Under the pieces are notes generated by a model. It saw nothing but the letters and a program-made list of their open reading frames with translations. It made no database searches and had not been told where the DNA came from. The translations under genes were made by a program, and so were the position numbers. DNA of 11,528 nucleotides from Clostridiales bacterium (GTDB taxonomy: Bacteria > Bacillota > Clostridia > Christensenellales > Aristaeellaceae). This document shows, one piece after another, positions 1 through 8,681 of this stretch. The stretch spans positions 1 through 11,528 of the forward strand of contig JALFHA010000148.1 in NCBI GenBank assembly GCA_022776785.1. Reading direction: 5' to 3'. The stretch's first letter is position 1. Each line of letters starts with the position of its first letter.

Positions 1-40
1 TCCGGCGCATCGGGTAGCACACAGATTTTCAGATAGCTCT

Positions 41-72
41 GACGGGACGGCACGGCTGCGCGCTGTCCCGTC
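41..72 (+). terminator. Possible terminator of an upstream gene (GC-rich hairpin)
   Basis: Positions 41-51 and 62-72 pair as an 11-bp GC-rich stem (one G-T wobble) around a 10-nt loop. The bases after it (tgtctattg) are only modestly T-rich, so this is a weak intrinsic terminator or simply a stable hairpin. Stop codons at 15-17 and 34-36 in two of the forward frames would fit a gene that ends just before it, but too little of that gene lies in the window to identify it. Confidence 0.35.
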
Positions 73-117
73 TGTCTATTGCGCAGGCGTAAGGATGAGC
101 GGCGGTGAGGGAGAGAC

Positions 118-136
118 CCCACCGCATATGGGTGGG
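118..136 (+). other. Leader hairpin upstream of the protease gene
   Basis: cccacc at 118-123 pairs with ggtggg at 131-136 around a 7-nt loop, 16 bases before the GGAGG ribosome binding site of the protease gene. It may affect translation or mRNA stability. No known riboswitch class is recognised, and I see no convincing promoter in 1-164, so transcription probably starts upstream of the window. Confidence 0.3.
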
Positions 137-164
137 AAGGCCGCCCTGAAATGGAGGCGCAGGG

Positions 165-2087
165 ATGAACGGAAAAGGCTGGATCAGAGGGCTGCTGGGG
201 CTGCTTGCGGCGCTGCTGGCGCTCTCTGTCGCCGCTGTGGCCTGCGCGCAGCAGGGAACGGCGACGGTGATGGTGTACATGATCGGCTCGGATCTGGAGA
301 CGGAGGCTGGCTGCGCGTCCGACGACATCCTGGAGATGGCCGAGGCCGAGTTTGGCGATTCGCTGAATGTGCTGATTCAGACGGGCGGCTCGACGGACTG
401 GGCCATTGAGAGCATATCGGACGAGGGCTGCCAGCGCTACGAGGTGCGCGATGGGGATATCTTCCTTCAGGAGGATCTGGGCAGCATGAGCATGATGAGT
501 GCCGGAGCCATCGGCGACTTCATCCGCTGGGGCGTGCAGCGCTATCCCGCTGACCGCTATGCCATTGTCTTCTGGGATCACGGCGGCGGGACGATGCTCG
601 GCTTTGGCAGCGACGAGCACGATCCCGAGGGGATGCTGCTGCTCGGCGATCTGGCGGAGGGCCTGCGGCTGGGCGGCGTGCACATGGATTTTGTGGGCTT
701 TGACGCCTGCCTGATGGCGACGCTGGAGACGGCGCTGGCGCTTTCGCCCCATGCGGACTATCTCATCGCCTCGGAGGAGACGGAGCCGGGCGGCGGCTGG
801 ATGTACACGGGCTGGCTGGAGCTGCTGGGCCGCGAGCCGGATGCGGAGACGGAGATCATCGGGCGGCGCATCGTGGAGGACTACCTGAGCGAATGTCAGT
901 TCAGCGGGGACGAGGGCGTAACGATGGCGCTCATCGACCTGAGCGAAATCGATGTGCTCTACGAGGCTGTGCGCCGCTGCATGGCGCAGGCTGAGGAGGG
1001 AATGCAGGACGAGCGCCGTGAGCAGATCGTCGTCGCCAGAAGCCGCGCCAGAACCTATGGCGAGGGTGAGTTTGAGCAGGTGGATGTGGCCGACTTCATC
1101 AGCCGTGCGCAGGTGGAAGGCGGAGAGGATGTGCTGGCCGCGCTTGACAGGGCTGTCGTCTGCCGCGGCGGCGATGTGACGGATTCCTGCGGGCTGGCGA
1201 TGTACCACCCATACGTCTATCCGGAGTACTACGAGATGGTGAGCGATGAAATGCGCCGCATCGGCATGGACGAGGACTATTTCGCCTACTTTGACGACTT
1301 CGTGAGCGCGCTGGTTGGCGGGCAGAGCCTGGACTGCGGCAGCTCGTGGCTCAACGGCGCGCAGGAGACCGGGGAGCAGGATTACACCGGGGCCTCGTGG
1401 TACGATGCTGAACTCGCCGACGCCGCTGCGCAGCAGAGCGCGTCCCTCTCGCAGGACGAGCTGTATCTTGCGCCGAAGGGGGAGCAGTATGTGCTCTCGC
1501 TGAGCGAGGAGGAGTGGGCGATCATCTCGGAGATTTACATGCAGGTGTTCGTGGATGACGGCGAGGGCTATATCGACCTGGGCATGGACAACATGTATGA
1601 ATTCGACGATGACGGCGATCTTGTGGCGGACTTTGACTATACGTGGGTCGCGCTGGACGGGCAGATTGTGCCCTTTACCGCAGAGACGACGGACACGCGC
1701 GAGGACGGAAGCTGGTATACCTACGGCTATGTGAAGGCCACGCTCAACGGCGAGCAGGCGATTGAGCTGATGCTCTGCTGGGATGAGGAGAATCCGGAGG
1801 GCTATGTGGCCGGATACCGGGAGGCCCGCGACGGCGTGGGCCTGCCCGCGCGCGGGCTGCGCACGCTTGGGTTCGGGGACGTGCTGGAATTCTGCTGCGA
1901 TACCTACACCTATGACGGCGAGTATGACGGGCAGTACAGCTTTGGCGAGCCGCTGACGGTGGTCTTTGATCAGCCTGTTGTCTCCTATGAGGAGCTGGCG
2001 GAGATGCCGACGCTGGTATGCTTCTATCTTACGGACGTGTATCAGCGCGAATACCGGACGGAGACGCTCGAGTTTTCCTTTGAGTAG
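165..2087 (+). CDS. Clostripain-family (peptidase C11) secreted cysteine protease
   Basis: A 640-residue exported cysteine endopeptidase of family C11 (clan CD), whose members usually cleave after Arg or Lys. Residues 1-28 form a signal peptide: Lys4 and Arg8, then a Leu/Ala-rich core. It ends either at ACA|Q (signal peptidase I) or at Cys27 as a weak lipobox (AVA-C), so secretion and lipid anchoring are both possible. The core strand VMVYMIGSDLE (about 35-45) is typical of the family. The catalytic His is His139 in WDHGGG, and the nucleophile is Cys182 in FDACLM, with Asp180 at the place that shapes the S1 pocket. ASEETEPGGGW (202-212) matches the substrate-loop region. The family often self-cleaves after a Lys/Arg between His and Cys; here only Arg168 is available. 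Residues from about 380 on form an acidic, aromatic-rich C-terminal domain that I do not recognise. GGAGG at 153-157, 7 nt before the ATG, supports this start. A terminator follows, so it is separate from remB-gyrBA. Confidence 0.88.
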   Translation: MNGKGWIRGLLGLLAALLALSVAAVACAQQGTATVMVYMIGSDLETEAGCASDDILEMAEAEFGDSLNVLIQTGGSTDWAIESISDEGCQRYEVRDGDIFLQEDLGSMSMMSAGAIGDFIRWGVQRYPADRYAIVFWDHGGGTMLGFGSDEHDPEGMLLLGDLAEGLRLGGVHMDFVGFDACLMATLETALALSPHADYLIASEETEPGGGWMYTGWLELLGREPDAETEIIGRRIVEDYLSECQFSGDEGVTMALIDLSEIDVLYEAVRRCMAQAEEGMQDERREQIVVARSRARTYGEGEFEQVDVADFISRAQVEGGEDVLAALDRAVVCRGGDVTDSCGLAMYHPYVYPEYYEMVSDEMRRIGMDEDYFAYFDDFVSALVGGQSLDCGSSWLNGAQETGEQDYTGASWYDAELADAAAQQSASLSQDELYLAPKGEQYVLSLSEEEWAIISEIYMQVFVDDGEGYIDLGMDNMYEFDDDGDLVADFDYTWVALDGQIVPFTAETTDTREDGSWYTYGYVKATLNGEQAIELMLCWDEENPEGYVAGYREARDGVGLPARGLRTLGFGDVLEFCCDTYTYDGEYDGQYSFGEPLTVVFDQPVVSYEELAEMPTLVCFYLTDVYQREYRTETLEFSFE

Positions 2088-2107
2088 GCTGACAGGATAT
2101 TTATAAA

Positions 2108-2134
2108 AGGCGCCAGAAAGCGGCGCCTATTTTT
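2108..2134 (+). terminator. Intrinsic terminator of the protease gene
   Basis: aggcgcc (2108-2114) and ggcgcct (2122-2128) form a perfect 7-bp stem with a 7-nt loop, followed by a T-run (2130-2134) and a second T-run at 2141-2146. It lies 20 bases after the protease stop codon and insulates remB-gyrB-gyrA from upstream transcription. Confidence 0.88.
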
Positions 2135-2180
2135 GTGTGCTTTTTTGCGCAGAAACAAGGGAAAAAACACCTCCGAACGT

Positions 2181-2209
2181 TTGAAAAAAACTGCGTAATT
2201 TGGTATAAT
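2181..2209 (+). promoter_or_regulatory. Sigma-A promoter (extended -10) for remB-gyrB-gyrA
   Basis: A -35 box TTGAAA (2181-2186) and a perfect -10 TATAAT (2204-2209) are separated by 17 bp, with TGG just before the -10 giving an extended -10 element. The region is AT-rich inside very GC-rich DNA. Transcription should start near 2216, giving a leader of about 50 nt before remB. It sits just downstream of the protease terminator and is the only strong promoter seen ahead of the gyrase genes. Confidence 0.88.
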
Positions 2210-2230
2210 AATATAGTAAGAAAATGTTCA

Positions 2231-2252
2231 GCCCCGTCAGGTGAGCCGGGGC
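2231..2252 (+). other. 5' leader hairpin of the remB-gyrBA transcript
   Basis: gccccg (2231-2236) pairs with cggggc (2247-2252) around a 10-nt loop, between the predicted transcription start and the remB ribosome binding site (GGAGG at 2258-2262). No T-run follows, so it is not a terminator. It may stabilise the 5' end of the mRNA. Confidence 0.4.
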
Positions 2253-2266
2253 GGAGCGGAGGAAGC

Positions 2267-2686
2267 ATGATCCTTCATCTCGGCGATGATGTGGCCGTTC
2301 GCACGCGCGATGTGATCGCTATTATCGATCTGACGCAGACGCAGGGTGCGGTGACGGGCGAGATGCTGAAAGAGATTCAGCGGCAGAACCGCGTGCTCGT
2401 CCGCAAGGGAATCACGGCCAAGAGCGCGGTCATCTGCGCGGGCGCGCGCCGTCCCGGCGGAGCGATGGAGAATCCGCGTGTGTATCTGTCGCCGATTTCC
2501 ACAACGACGCTGGCGCAGCGCGCCAATGCGCCGCTCTGTCCGGAGCCGCAGGAGGCGGTATCCGCGAGAGGCGGGTCGGACGACGGCAAACCGGATGACG
2601 GTGGGCCGGATGACGGTAGGCCGGGCGACGGTGGGCCGGGCGACGGCGGGCCAGGTGACGGCGGGCCGGGCGCGGCGCAGATGTGA
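2267..2686 (+). CDS. remB: RemB/YaaB-like DUF370 protein with a Gly-Pro-Asp repeat tail
   Basis: A 139-residue member of the DUF370 (extracellular matrix regulator RemA/RemB) family. The N-terminus MILHLGDDVAVRTRDVIAI and the region NPRVYLSPISTTTLAQRA (about 67-84) match the start and end of Bacillus YaaB/RemB, which lies directly upstream of gyrB. Family members are small regulators linked to matrix and biofilm genes; RemA is DNA-binding, while the biochemical role of RemB is poorly known. The ATG at 2267 has GGAGG at 2258-2262 (4-nt gap, slightly short). An in-frame GTG at 2135 would overlap the terminator and promoter and is rejected. Bacillus RemB is about 80 residues, so roughly 55 residues here are extra. 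They include six 5-residue repeats rich in Asp, Gly and Pro at 2579-2668. It is the first gene of the gyrase operon, 32 bases before gyrB. Confidence 0.8.
   Translation: MILHLGDDVAVRTRDVIAIIDLTQTQGAVTGEMLKEIQRQNRVLVRKGITAKSAVICAGARRPGGAMENPRVYLSPISTTTLAQRANAPLCPEPQEAVSARGGSDDGKPDDGGPDDGRPGDGGPGDGGPGDGGPGAAQM
2579..2668 (+). repeat. Six 15-bp tandem repeats encoding D/G-D-G-x-P
   Basis: Six consecutive 15-bp units, in frame, each encode a pentapeptide: DDGKP, DDGGP, DDGRP, GDGGP, GDGGP, GDGGP. The units differ mainly at the first codon (gac/gat/ggc/ggt) and the fourth codon. The length is a multiple of three, so gain or loss of copies would keep remB in frame. The encoded tail should be disordered and acidic. 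Confidence 0.92.
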
Positions 2687-2718
2687 GCAGGGGAGAGCAG
2701 GCAGCAAGAGGAGAGAGT

Positions 2719-4710
2719 ATGAACAGCAATGAGCTCAATCGGGATCAGATTCCCGAAAGCCCGCTGGAGCAGGCGGGCGCATATGATGAGAACCAGATTC
2801 AGGTGCTCGAGGGATTGGAGGCCGTGCGCAAGCGCCCGGGTATGTACATCGGCTCGACGGACGAGCGCGGACTGCACCACCTCGTCTACGAGATCGTGGA
2901 CAACGCCGTGGACGAGGCGCTGGCCGGCTTCTGCACACAGATTGACATCACACTGAGCAGGGACGGCTCCTGCACGGTGGTGGACAATGGCCGCGGCTTC
3001 CCCGTGGGCATCCACCCGAAGATCGGCCGCCCGGCGGTCGAGGTGTGCCTGACGCTCCTGCACGCGGGCGGCAAGTTCGGCGGCGGGGGCTACAAGGTCT
3101 CCGGCGGCCTGCACGGCGTGGGCGCGTCCGTCGTCAACGCCCTCTCGCGGCGCATGAAGGTGACGGTCTATCAGGATGGAAAAATCTACCAGCAGGAGTA
3201 TGAGCGCGGCAAGGTGCTCTATGACCTCAAGGTCGTCGGCGAAACCGAGCGCACGGGCACGACCATCCAGTTCTGGCCGGACGTCAAGGGTGTGGAGAAG
3301 AACGAAAGCGGCGAGGACGAGGGTATCTTTGAGACGGGCCAGTTCAACTTCGATACGCTCAAGACCCGTTTCCGCGAGATGGCCTTCCTCAACCGCGGCA
3401 TCCGCATCGTCTTCCGCGACGAGCGCGGGGACGAGCCCGTGGAGCGCGTCTTCCACTACGAGGGCGGCATCAGCGAGTTCGTCAAGTACATCAACAAGAA
3501 CAAAGAGGTGCTCTTCCCGGAGCCCATCTACATCAGCGGCATGGTCGGCACGACGAGCGTCGAGGTCGCCATGCAGTACAACGACACCTACTCCGAGAAT
3601 ATCTTCACCTTCGTCAACAACATCCACACGCCGGACGGCGGCACGCACATGGCGGGCTTCTCGATGGCAATCACGCGCGTCATCAACGACTACGGCCGCA
3701 GGCATGGCGTGCTCAAGGCCAGCGACGCAAACCTGACCGGCGACGACGTGCGCGAGGGTCTGGCTGCTATCGTGTCCGTCAAGCTGGAGGACCCGCAGTT
3801 CGAGAGCCAGACCAAGAGCAAGCTGGGCAACAGCGAGGTTCGCACCATCGTCAATTCGCTGGTGGGTCAGCAGCTCGCCACCTATCTGGAGGAGAATCCC
3901 GCCAACGCCCGGCTGATTATCGACCGCTGTCTGGCCGCCTCCCGCGCGCGCGAGGCGGCGCGCAAGGCGCGCGACCTGACCCGCCGCAAGACCGTGCTCG
4001 AGAGCGCAAGCCTGCCGGGCAAGCTGGCCGACTGCTCTGAGCGCGATCCCAGCAAGTGCGAGATCTTCCTCGTCGAGGGCGACAGCGCAGGCGGCAGCGC
4101 CAAGATGGGCCGCGACAGGCACTTCCAGGCCATCCTTCCGCTGCGCGGCAAGATCCTCAACGTCGAAAAGACGCGCCTTGACCGCGTGCTCGCCAATGAG
4201 GAGATCAAGGCGATGATCACCGCCTTCGGCTGCGGCGTGGGCGAGGACTTCGACATCAAGAAGCTGCGCTATGACCGCATCGTCTGCATGACAGACGCCG
4301 ACGTGGACGGCAGCCACATCCGTATCCTGCTGCTGACGTTCTTCTACCGCTACATGCGGCCGCTCATCGAGCAGGGGCACGTCTACGCCGCGCGCCCGCC
4401 GCTGTACAAGGTGACCTACCAGAAGCTGGAGCGCTACTGCTACTCCGACGACGAGCTCAACGCTGTCATGGAGGAGATCGGCCGCGAAAAGAAGCCCGAC
4501 GTGCAGCGCTACAAGGGCCTGGGCGAGATGAGCGCCGAGCAGCTCTGGAACACGACGATGGACCCGACCAAGCGCACGATGCTGCGCGTCTCCGTGGATG
4601 ACGCGATCGCCGCGGACGAGATCATGAGCCTGCTGATGGGAGAGAAGGTCGAGCCGCGCAAGGAGTTCATCGAGCAGAACAGCAAGCTGGTCGTCGATCT
4701 GGACATCTGA
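2719..4710 (+). CDS. gyrB: DNA gyrase subunit B
   Basis: The ATPase and TOPRIM subunit of DNA gyrase (GyrA2GyrB2), which introduces negative supercoils using ATP. It has 663 residues, a little longer than the usual ~640. The GHKL ATPase domain shows Glu58 and Asn62 in YEIVDNAVDEA (general base and Mg ligand), DNGRGFPV, and the ATP lid KVSGGLHGVGASVVNAL. The TOPRIM domain has EGDSAGGSAK at 453-462 and the metal-binding DADVDG at 526-531; the C-terminal QRYKGLGEM motif follows. The quinolone-region residues match the Bacillus pattern (PLRGKILNVEK). Oddities are an N-terminal extension of about 20 residues and a charged insert near 189-202. The ATG at 2719 is preceded by GAGGAG with a 5-nt gap; a GTG at 2683 overlapping the remB end is less likely. 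Position between remB and gyrA argues against ParE. Confidence 0.97.
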   Translation: MNSNELNRDQIPESPLEQAGAYDENQIQVLEGLEAVRKRPGMYIGSTDERGLHHLVYEIVDNAVDEALAGFCTQIDITLSRDGSCTVVDNGRGFPVGIHPKIGRPAVEVCLTLLHAGGKFGGGGYKVSGGLHGVGASVVNALSRRMKVTVYQDGKIYQQEYERGKVLYDLKVVGETERTGTTIQFWPDVKGVEKNESGEDEGIFETGQFNFDTLKTRFREMAFLNRGIRIVFRDERGDEPVERVFHYEGGISEFVKYINKNKEVLFPEPIYISGMVGTTSVEVAMQYNDTYSENIFTFVNNIHTPDGGTHMAGFSMAITRVINDYGRRHGVLKASDANLTGDDVREGLAAIVSVKLEDPQFESQTKSKLGNSEVRTIVNSLVGQQLATYLEENPANARLIIDRCLAASRAREAARKARDLTRRKTVLESASLPGKLADCSERDPSKCEIFLVEGDSAGGSAKMGRDRHFQAILPLRGKILNVEKTRLDRVLANEEIKAMITAFGCGVGEDFDIKKLRYDRIVCMTDADVDGSHIRILLLTFFYRYMRPLIEQGHVYAARPPLYKVTYQKLERYCYSDDELNAVMEEIGREKKPDVQRYKGLGEMSAEQLWNTTMDPTKRTMLRVSVDDAIAADEIMSLLMGEKVEPRKEFIEQNSKLVVDLDI

Positions 4711-4727
4711 GCGCGCCAAACAGCGTG

Positions 4728-4735
4728 AAAGGAGG
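4728..4735 (+). promoter_or_regulatory. gyrA ribosome binding site that fixes a TTG start
   Basis: AAAGGAGG at 4728-4735 is a full anti-16S match placed 7 nt before the TTG at 4743. An in-frame GTG at 4725 lies directly against the 5' edge of this site, so starting there would put the Shine-Dalgarno inside the coding sequence. The TTG is therefore the likely start. Confidence 0.85.
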
Positions 4736-4742
4736 AAATCCT

Positions 4743-7307
<2,565 letters not shown>

Positions 7308-7351
7308 TATCGCTCTCAGACAGAAATGGACTATAGGCGCGAAGCGAAGAA

Positions 7352-7600
7352 GGGAGTTTGAGGGGCTTGGAATCGGCGCCGCCTGTGGGACCGGAGCTGT
7401 GCGCCGCCTGTGGCGGAATCAGCACGGCGGAGTGTCGGGAATCGCAAGGAGCGGGCAGAGCCCGCGACTATGCGAGTTCCCCGGAGGATAAAGCCGATGG
7501 AGAACGGGGAATAGCCCCGGACTGAAACCCCTCAAGCAGGCTTGGGCGGCAGCCCAACGTATCTGAATATCATACGCAGGCCGATGACATCCATCGGCTT
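7352..7600 (+). ncRNA. Large structured RNA, possibly of the raiA-motif class
   Basis: The 316-base gap 7308-7623 carries no plausible gene but nearly every part can pair. A long-range stem P1 joins 7356-7365 to 7528-7537 (10 bp). Inside it are 7404-7408/7412-7416 (5 bp, 3-nt loop); 7437-7446/7471-7481 (10 bp, one bulge) enclosing 7451-7456/7460-7465 (6 bp); and 7505-7509/7515-7519 (5 bp). After P1 come three back-to-back hairpins: 7542-7547/7552-7557, 7558-7562/7572-7576 and 7578-7586/7592-7600. Two G-U pairs (7357-7536, 7579-7599) would be A-C mismatches on the other strand, so the RNA reads +. Size, complexity and a clostridial host fit the raiA motif, a large RNA of unknown mechanism, but I assign this from general resemblance only. 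It could be a free RNA cut or started after gyrA, or a leader of the downstream transporter gene. The cobalamin, T-box, RNase P, tmRNA, SRP and 6S signatures were not found. Confidence 0.78.
7376..7413 (+). repeat. 13-nt direct repeat inside the structured RNA
   Basis: gcgccgcctgtgg occurs at 7376-7388 and again at 7401-7413, a 25-nt period. The second copy forms a local hairpin with ggcgg (7412-7416). The first lacks that partner, so the two copies may compete for a common strand. Confidence 0.85.
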
Positions 7601-7610
7601 GCGCTTTGCA
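7578..7610 (+). terminator. 3' hairpin of the structured RNA, possible terminator or attenuator
   Basis: aggccgatg (7578-7586) pairs with catcggctt (7592-7600): 9 bp, one G-U, 5-nt loop. The bases after it (gcgctttgca) have only a short T-run, so termination would be weak. The same 3' strand can instead pair perfectly with 7491-7500, which could switch this hairpin off. It ends 13 nt before the ribosome binding site of the transporter gene. Confidence 0.4.
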
Positions 7611-7623
7611 CGAGAGGATTGCC

Positions 7624-8532
7624 ATGAAAAGGAACAAAGGATTGCTGGTCTTTCTGGCCGTGGTGGGCGTGAGCGTCTCCGGGCCGATGGTGAAATGGTC
7701 GCTGGCTTGCGGCGCGTCGCCCGTGATGATCGCCTTCGGGCGGATGCTGATCTCCGCGGCGCTGCTGCTCGTGCCCGCCGTGAAAAGCGGCGAGCTGGCC
7801 GCCGTGCTGCGCGCGCCGAAGAAGCAGCTCGCGCTGACCTGCGCGGCGGCGCTGCTGCTCGCGCTGCACTATACCGCGTGGATGACGTCGATGAGCTTCG
7901 CCTCCACCTTCGTCTCCACCGCGCTGGTGTGTACGCAGCCGCTGTTCGTGGCGGCGCTGTCGGGCATCCTGCTGCATGAGCCCATCCAGCGCGAGGCCGT
8001 CCCCGGCGCGATTGTCGCCGTCATCGGCGCGGCGGCCATCGGCCTGCTGTCGATGAGCGGTGAGCACGGCAGCCTGCTGGGCGACGTGCTGGCGCTCGTG
8101 GGCGCGATGTTCATCGCCGGGCACTGGCTCTGCGGCCGCGCGGCGCGCAAGAACCTGCCGGCGCTGGGATACATGACGCTTGTCTACGCGCTGACAGCGC
8201 TGTGCCTGCTGGTGATCTCGCCGTTTACGGGCGGCTTTCAGGTCACAGTGCCGTCGCTGGGCGGTATCATCGTGCTGGCCGTGGTCTGCACGCTGGGCGG
8301 CCATGCGCTGATGACGTATCTGCTGGGCTTCGTCAGCGCGGATGTTGTCTCCTTCGCGCTGCTGGGCGAGCCCATCGGCGCGGCGGTCTGGGCGCTGCTG
8401 CTCTTTGGCGAGCAAGTGACGCTGCCGCTGCTCATCGGCGGCCTGACGGTCATTGTCGGCCTTGCCATGTACACGTGGGGCGAAATGAAGGCCGCGCGGC
8501 GCGCCGAGGCGGCCCAAAAGGCGGAAGGATAA
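7624..8532 (+). CDS. EamA-family (DMT superfamily) membrane transporter
   Basis: A 302-residue integral membrane protein of the drug/metabolite transporter superfamily, made of two EamA halves of about five helices each. Hydrophobic segments alternate with short polar loops over the whole chain. The first half ends with a helix after LLHEPIQREAVPGAIVAVIGAAA, and the second with LLGEPIGAAVWALLLFGE, the paired E-P motif typical of each half. The C-terminus after the last helix is short and basic (KAARRAEAAQK). Relatives usually export amino acids or other small metabolites; the substrate cannot be told from sequence. The ATG at 7624 is preceded by agagga (7613-7618, 5-nt gap). It is preceded by the structured RNA and followed by a strong terminator. 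No separate promoter is visible directly upstream, so it may be transcribed through that RNA. Confidence 0.88.
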   Translation: MKRNKGLLVFLAVVGVSVSGPMVKWSLACGASPVMIAFGRMLISAALLLVPAVKSGELAAVLRAPKKQLALTCAAALLLALHYTAWMTSMSFASTFVSTALVCTQPLFVAALSGILLHEPIQREAVPGAIVAVIGAAAIGLLSMSGEHGSLLGDVLALVGAMFIAGHWLCGRAARKNLPALGYMTLVYALTALCLLVISPFTGGFQVTVPSLGGIIVLAVVCTLGGHALMTYLLGFVSADVVSFALLGEPIGAAVWALLLFGEQVTLPLLIGGLTVIVGLAMYTWGEMKAARRAEAAQKAEG

Positions 8533-8573
8533 CGGCAAAAAGCAAAAAAAGCGAGAATGCGCCCGCGACAATG

Positions 8574-8616
8574 GCCTGCAAACGCGGTTTCGCACTTGCG
8601 TTTGCGGGCTTTTTTT
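8574..8616 (+). terminator. Strong intrinsic terminator after the transporter gene
   Basis: Positions 8574-8585 and 8598-8609 form a 12-bp stem (one G-U) around a 12-nt loop, followed directly by seven Ts (8610-8616). It lies about 40 bases after the transporter stop codon and separates it from asnS. Confidence 0.95.
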
Positions 8617-8624
8617 GCTATGAT
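8596..8624 (+). promoter_or_regulatory. Probable sigma-A promoter of asnS, overlapping the terminator
   Basis: TTGCGT (8596-8601) and TATGAT (8619-8624) are 17 bp apart, and TGC precedes the -10, giving an extended -10 element. The start would be near 8631. The -35 box lies in the 3' arm of the upstream terminator stem. An alternative -10, TTATAC at 8624-8629, is also preceded by TG. This is the only promoter-like site between the terminator and asnS. Confidence 0.62.
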
Positions 8625-8646
8625 TATACCGATTCAGAAAACGGCC

Positions 8647-8664
8647 CCGCCGCTTTGGCGGCGG
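8647..8664 (+). other. Leader hairpin before asnS
   Basis: ccgccgc (8647-8653) pairs with gcggcgg (8658-8664), 7 bp around a tttg tetraloop, just before the ribosome binding site agagga (8671-8676). No T-run follows. It leaves the site exposed and may act only as a 5' stabiliser. No T-box sequence is present. Confidence 0.45.
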
Positions 8665-8681
8665 AGGGAAAGAGGATTGCC

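Noticed and set aside
2135..2266. Upstream in-frame extension of remB from a GTG
   Set aside because: It would translate the tail of a terminator, a near-perfect promoter and the ribosome binding site, and RemB homologues start at the ATG used here.
2594..2668. CRISPR-like repeats in remB
   Set aside because: The units are contiguous without spacers, in frame, and encode a pentapeptide repeat.
7352..7600. Cobalamin riboswitch
   Set aside because: The stretch ccggagctgtgcgccgcctgt resembles part of the B12-box region, but the other conserved boxes are not found in the right order.
8202..8681. Long in-frame extension upstream of asnS
   Set aside because: It overlaps the transporter gene in another frame and crosses a strong terminator. 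AsnRS homologues begin at the ATG at 8682.
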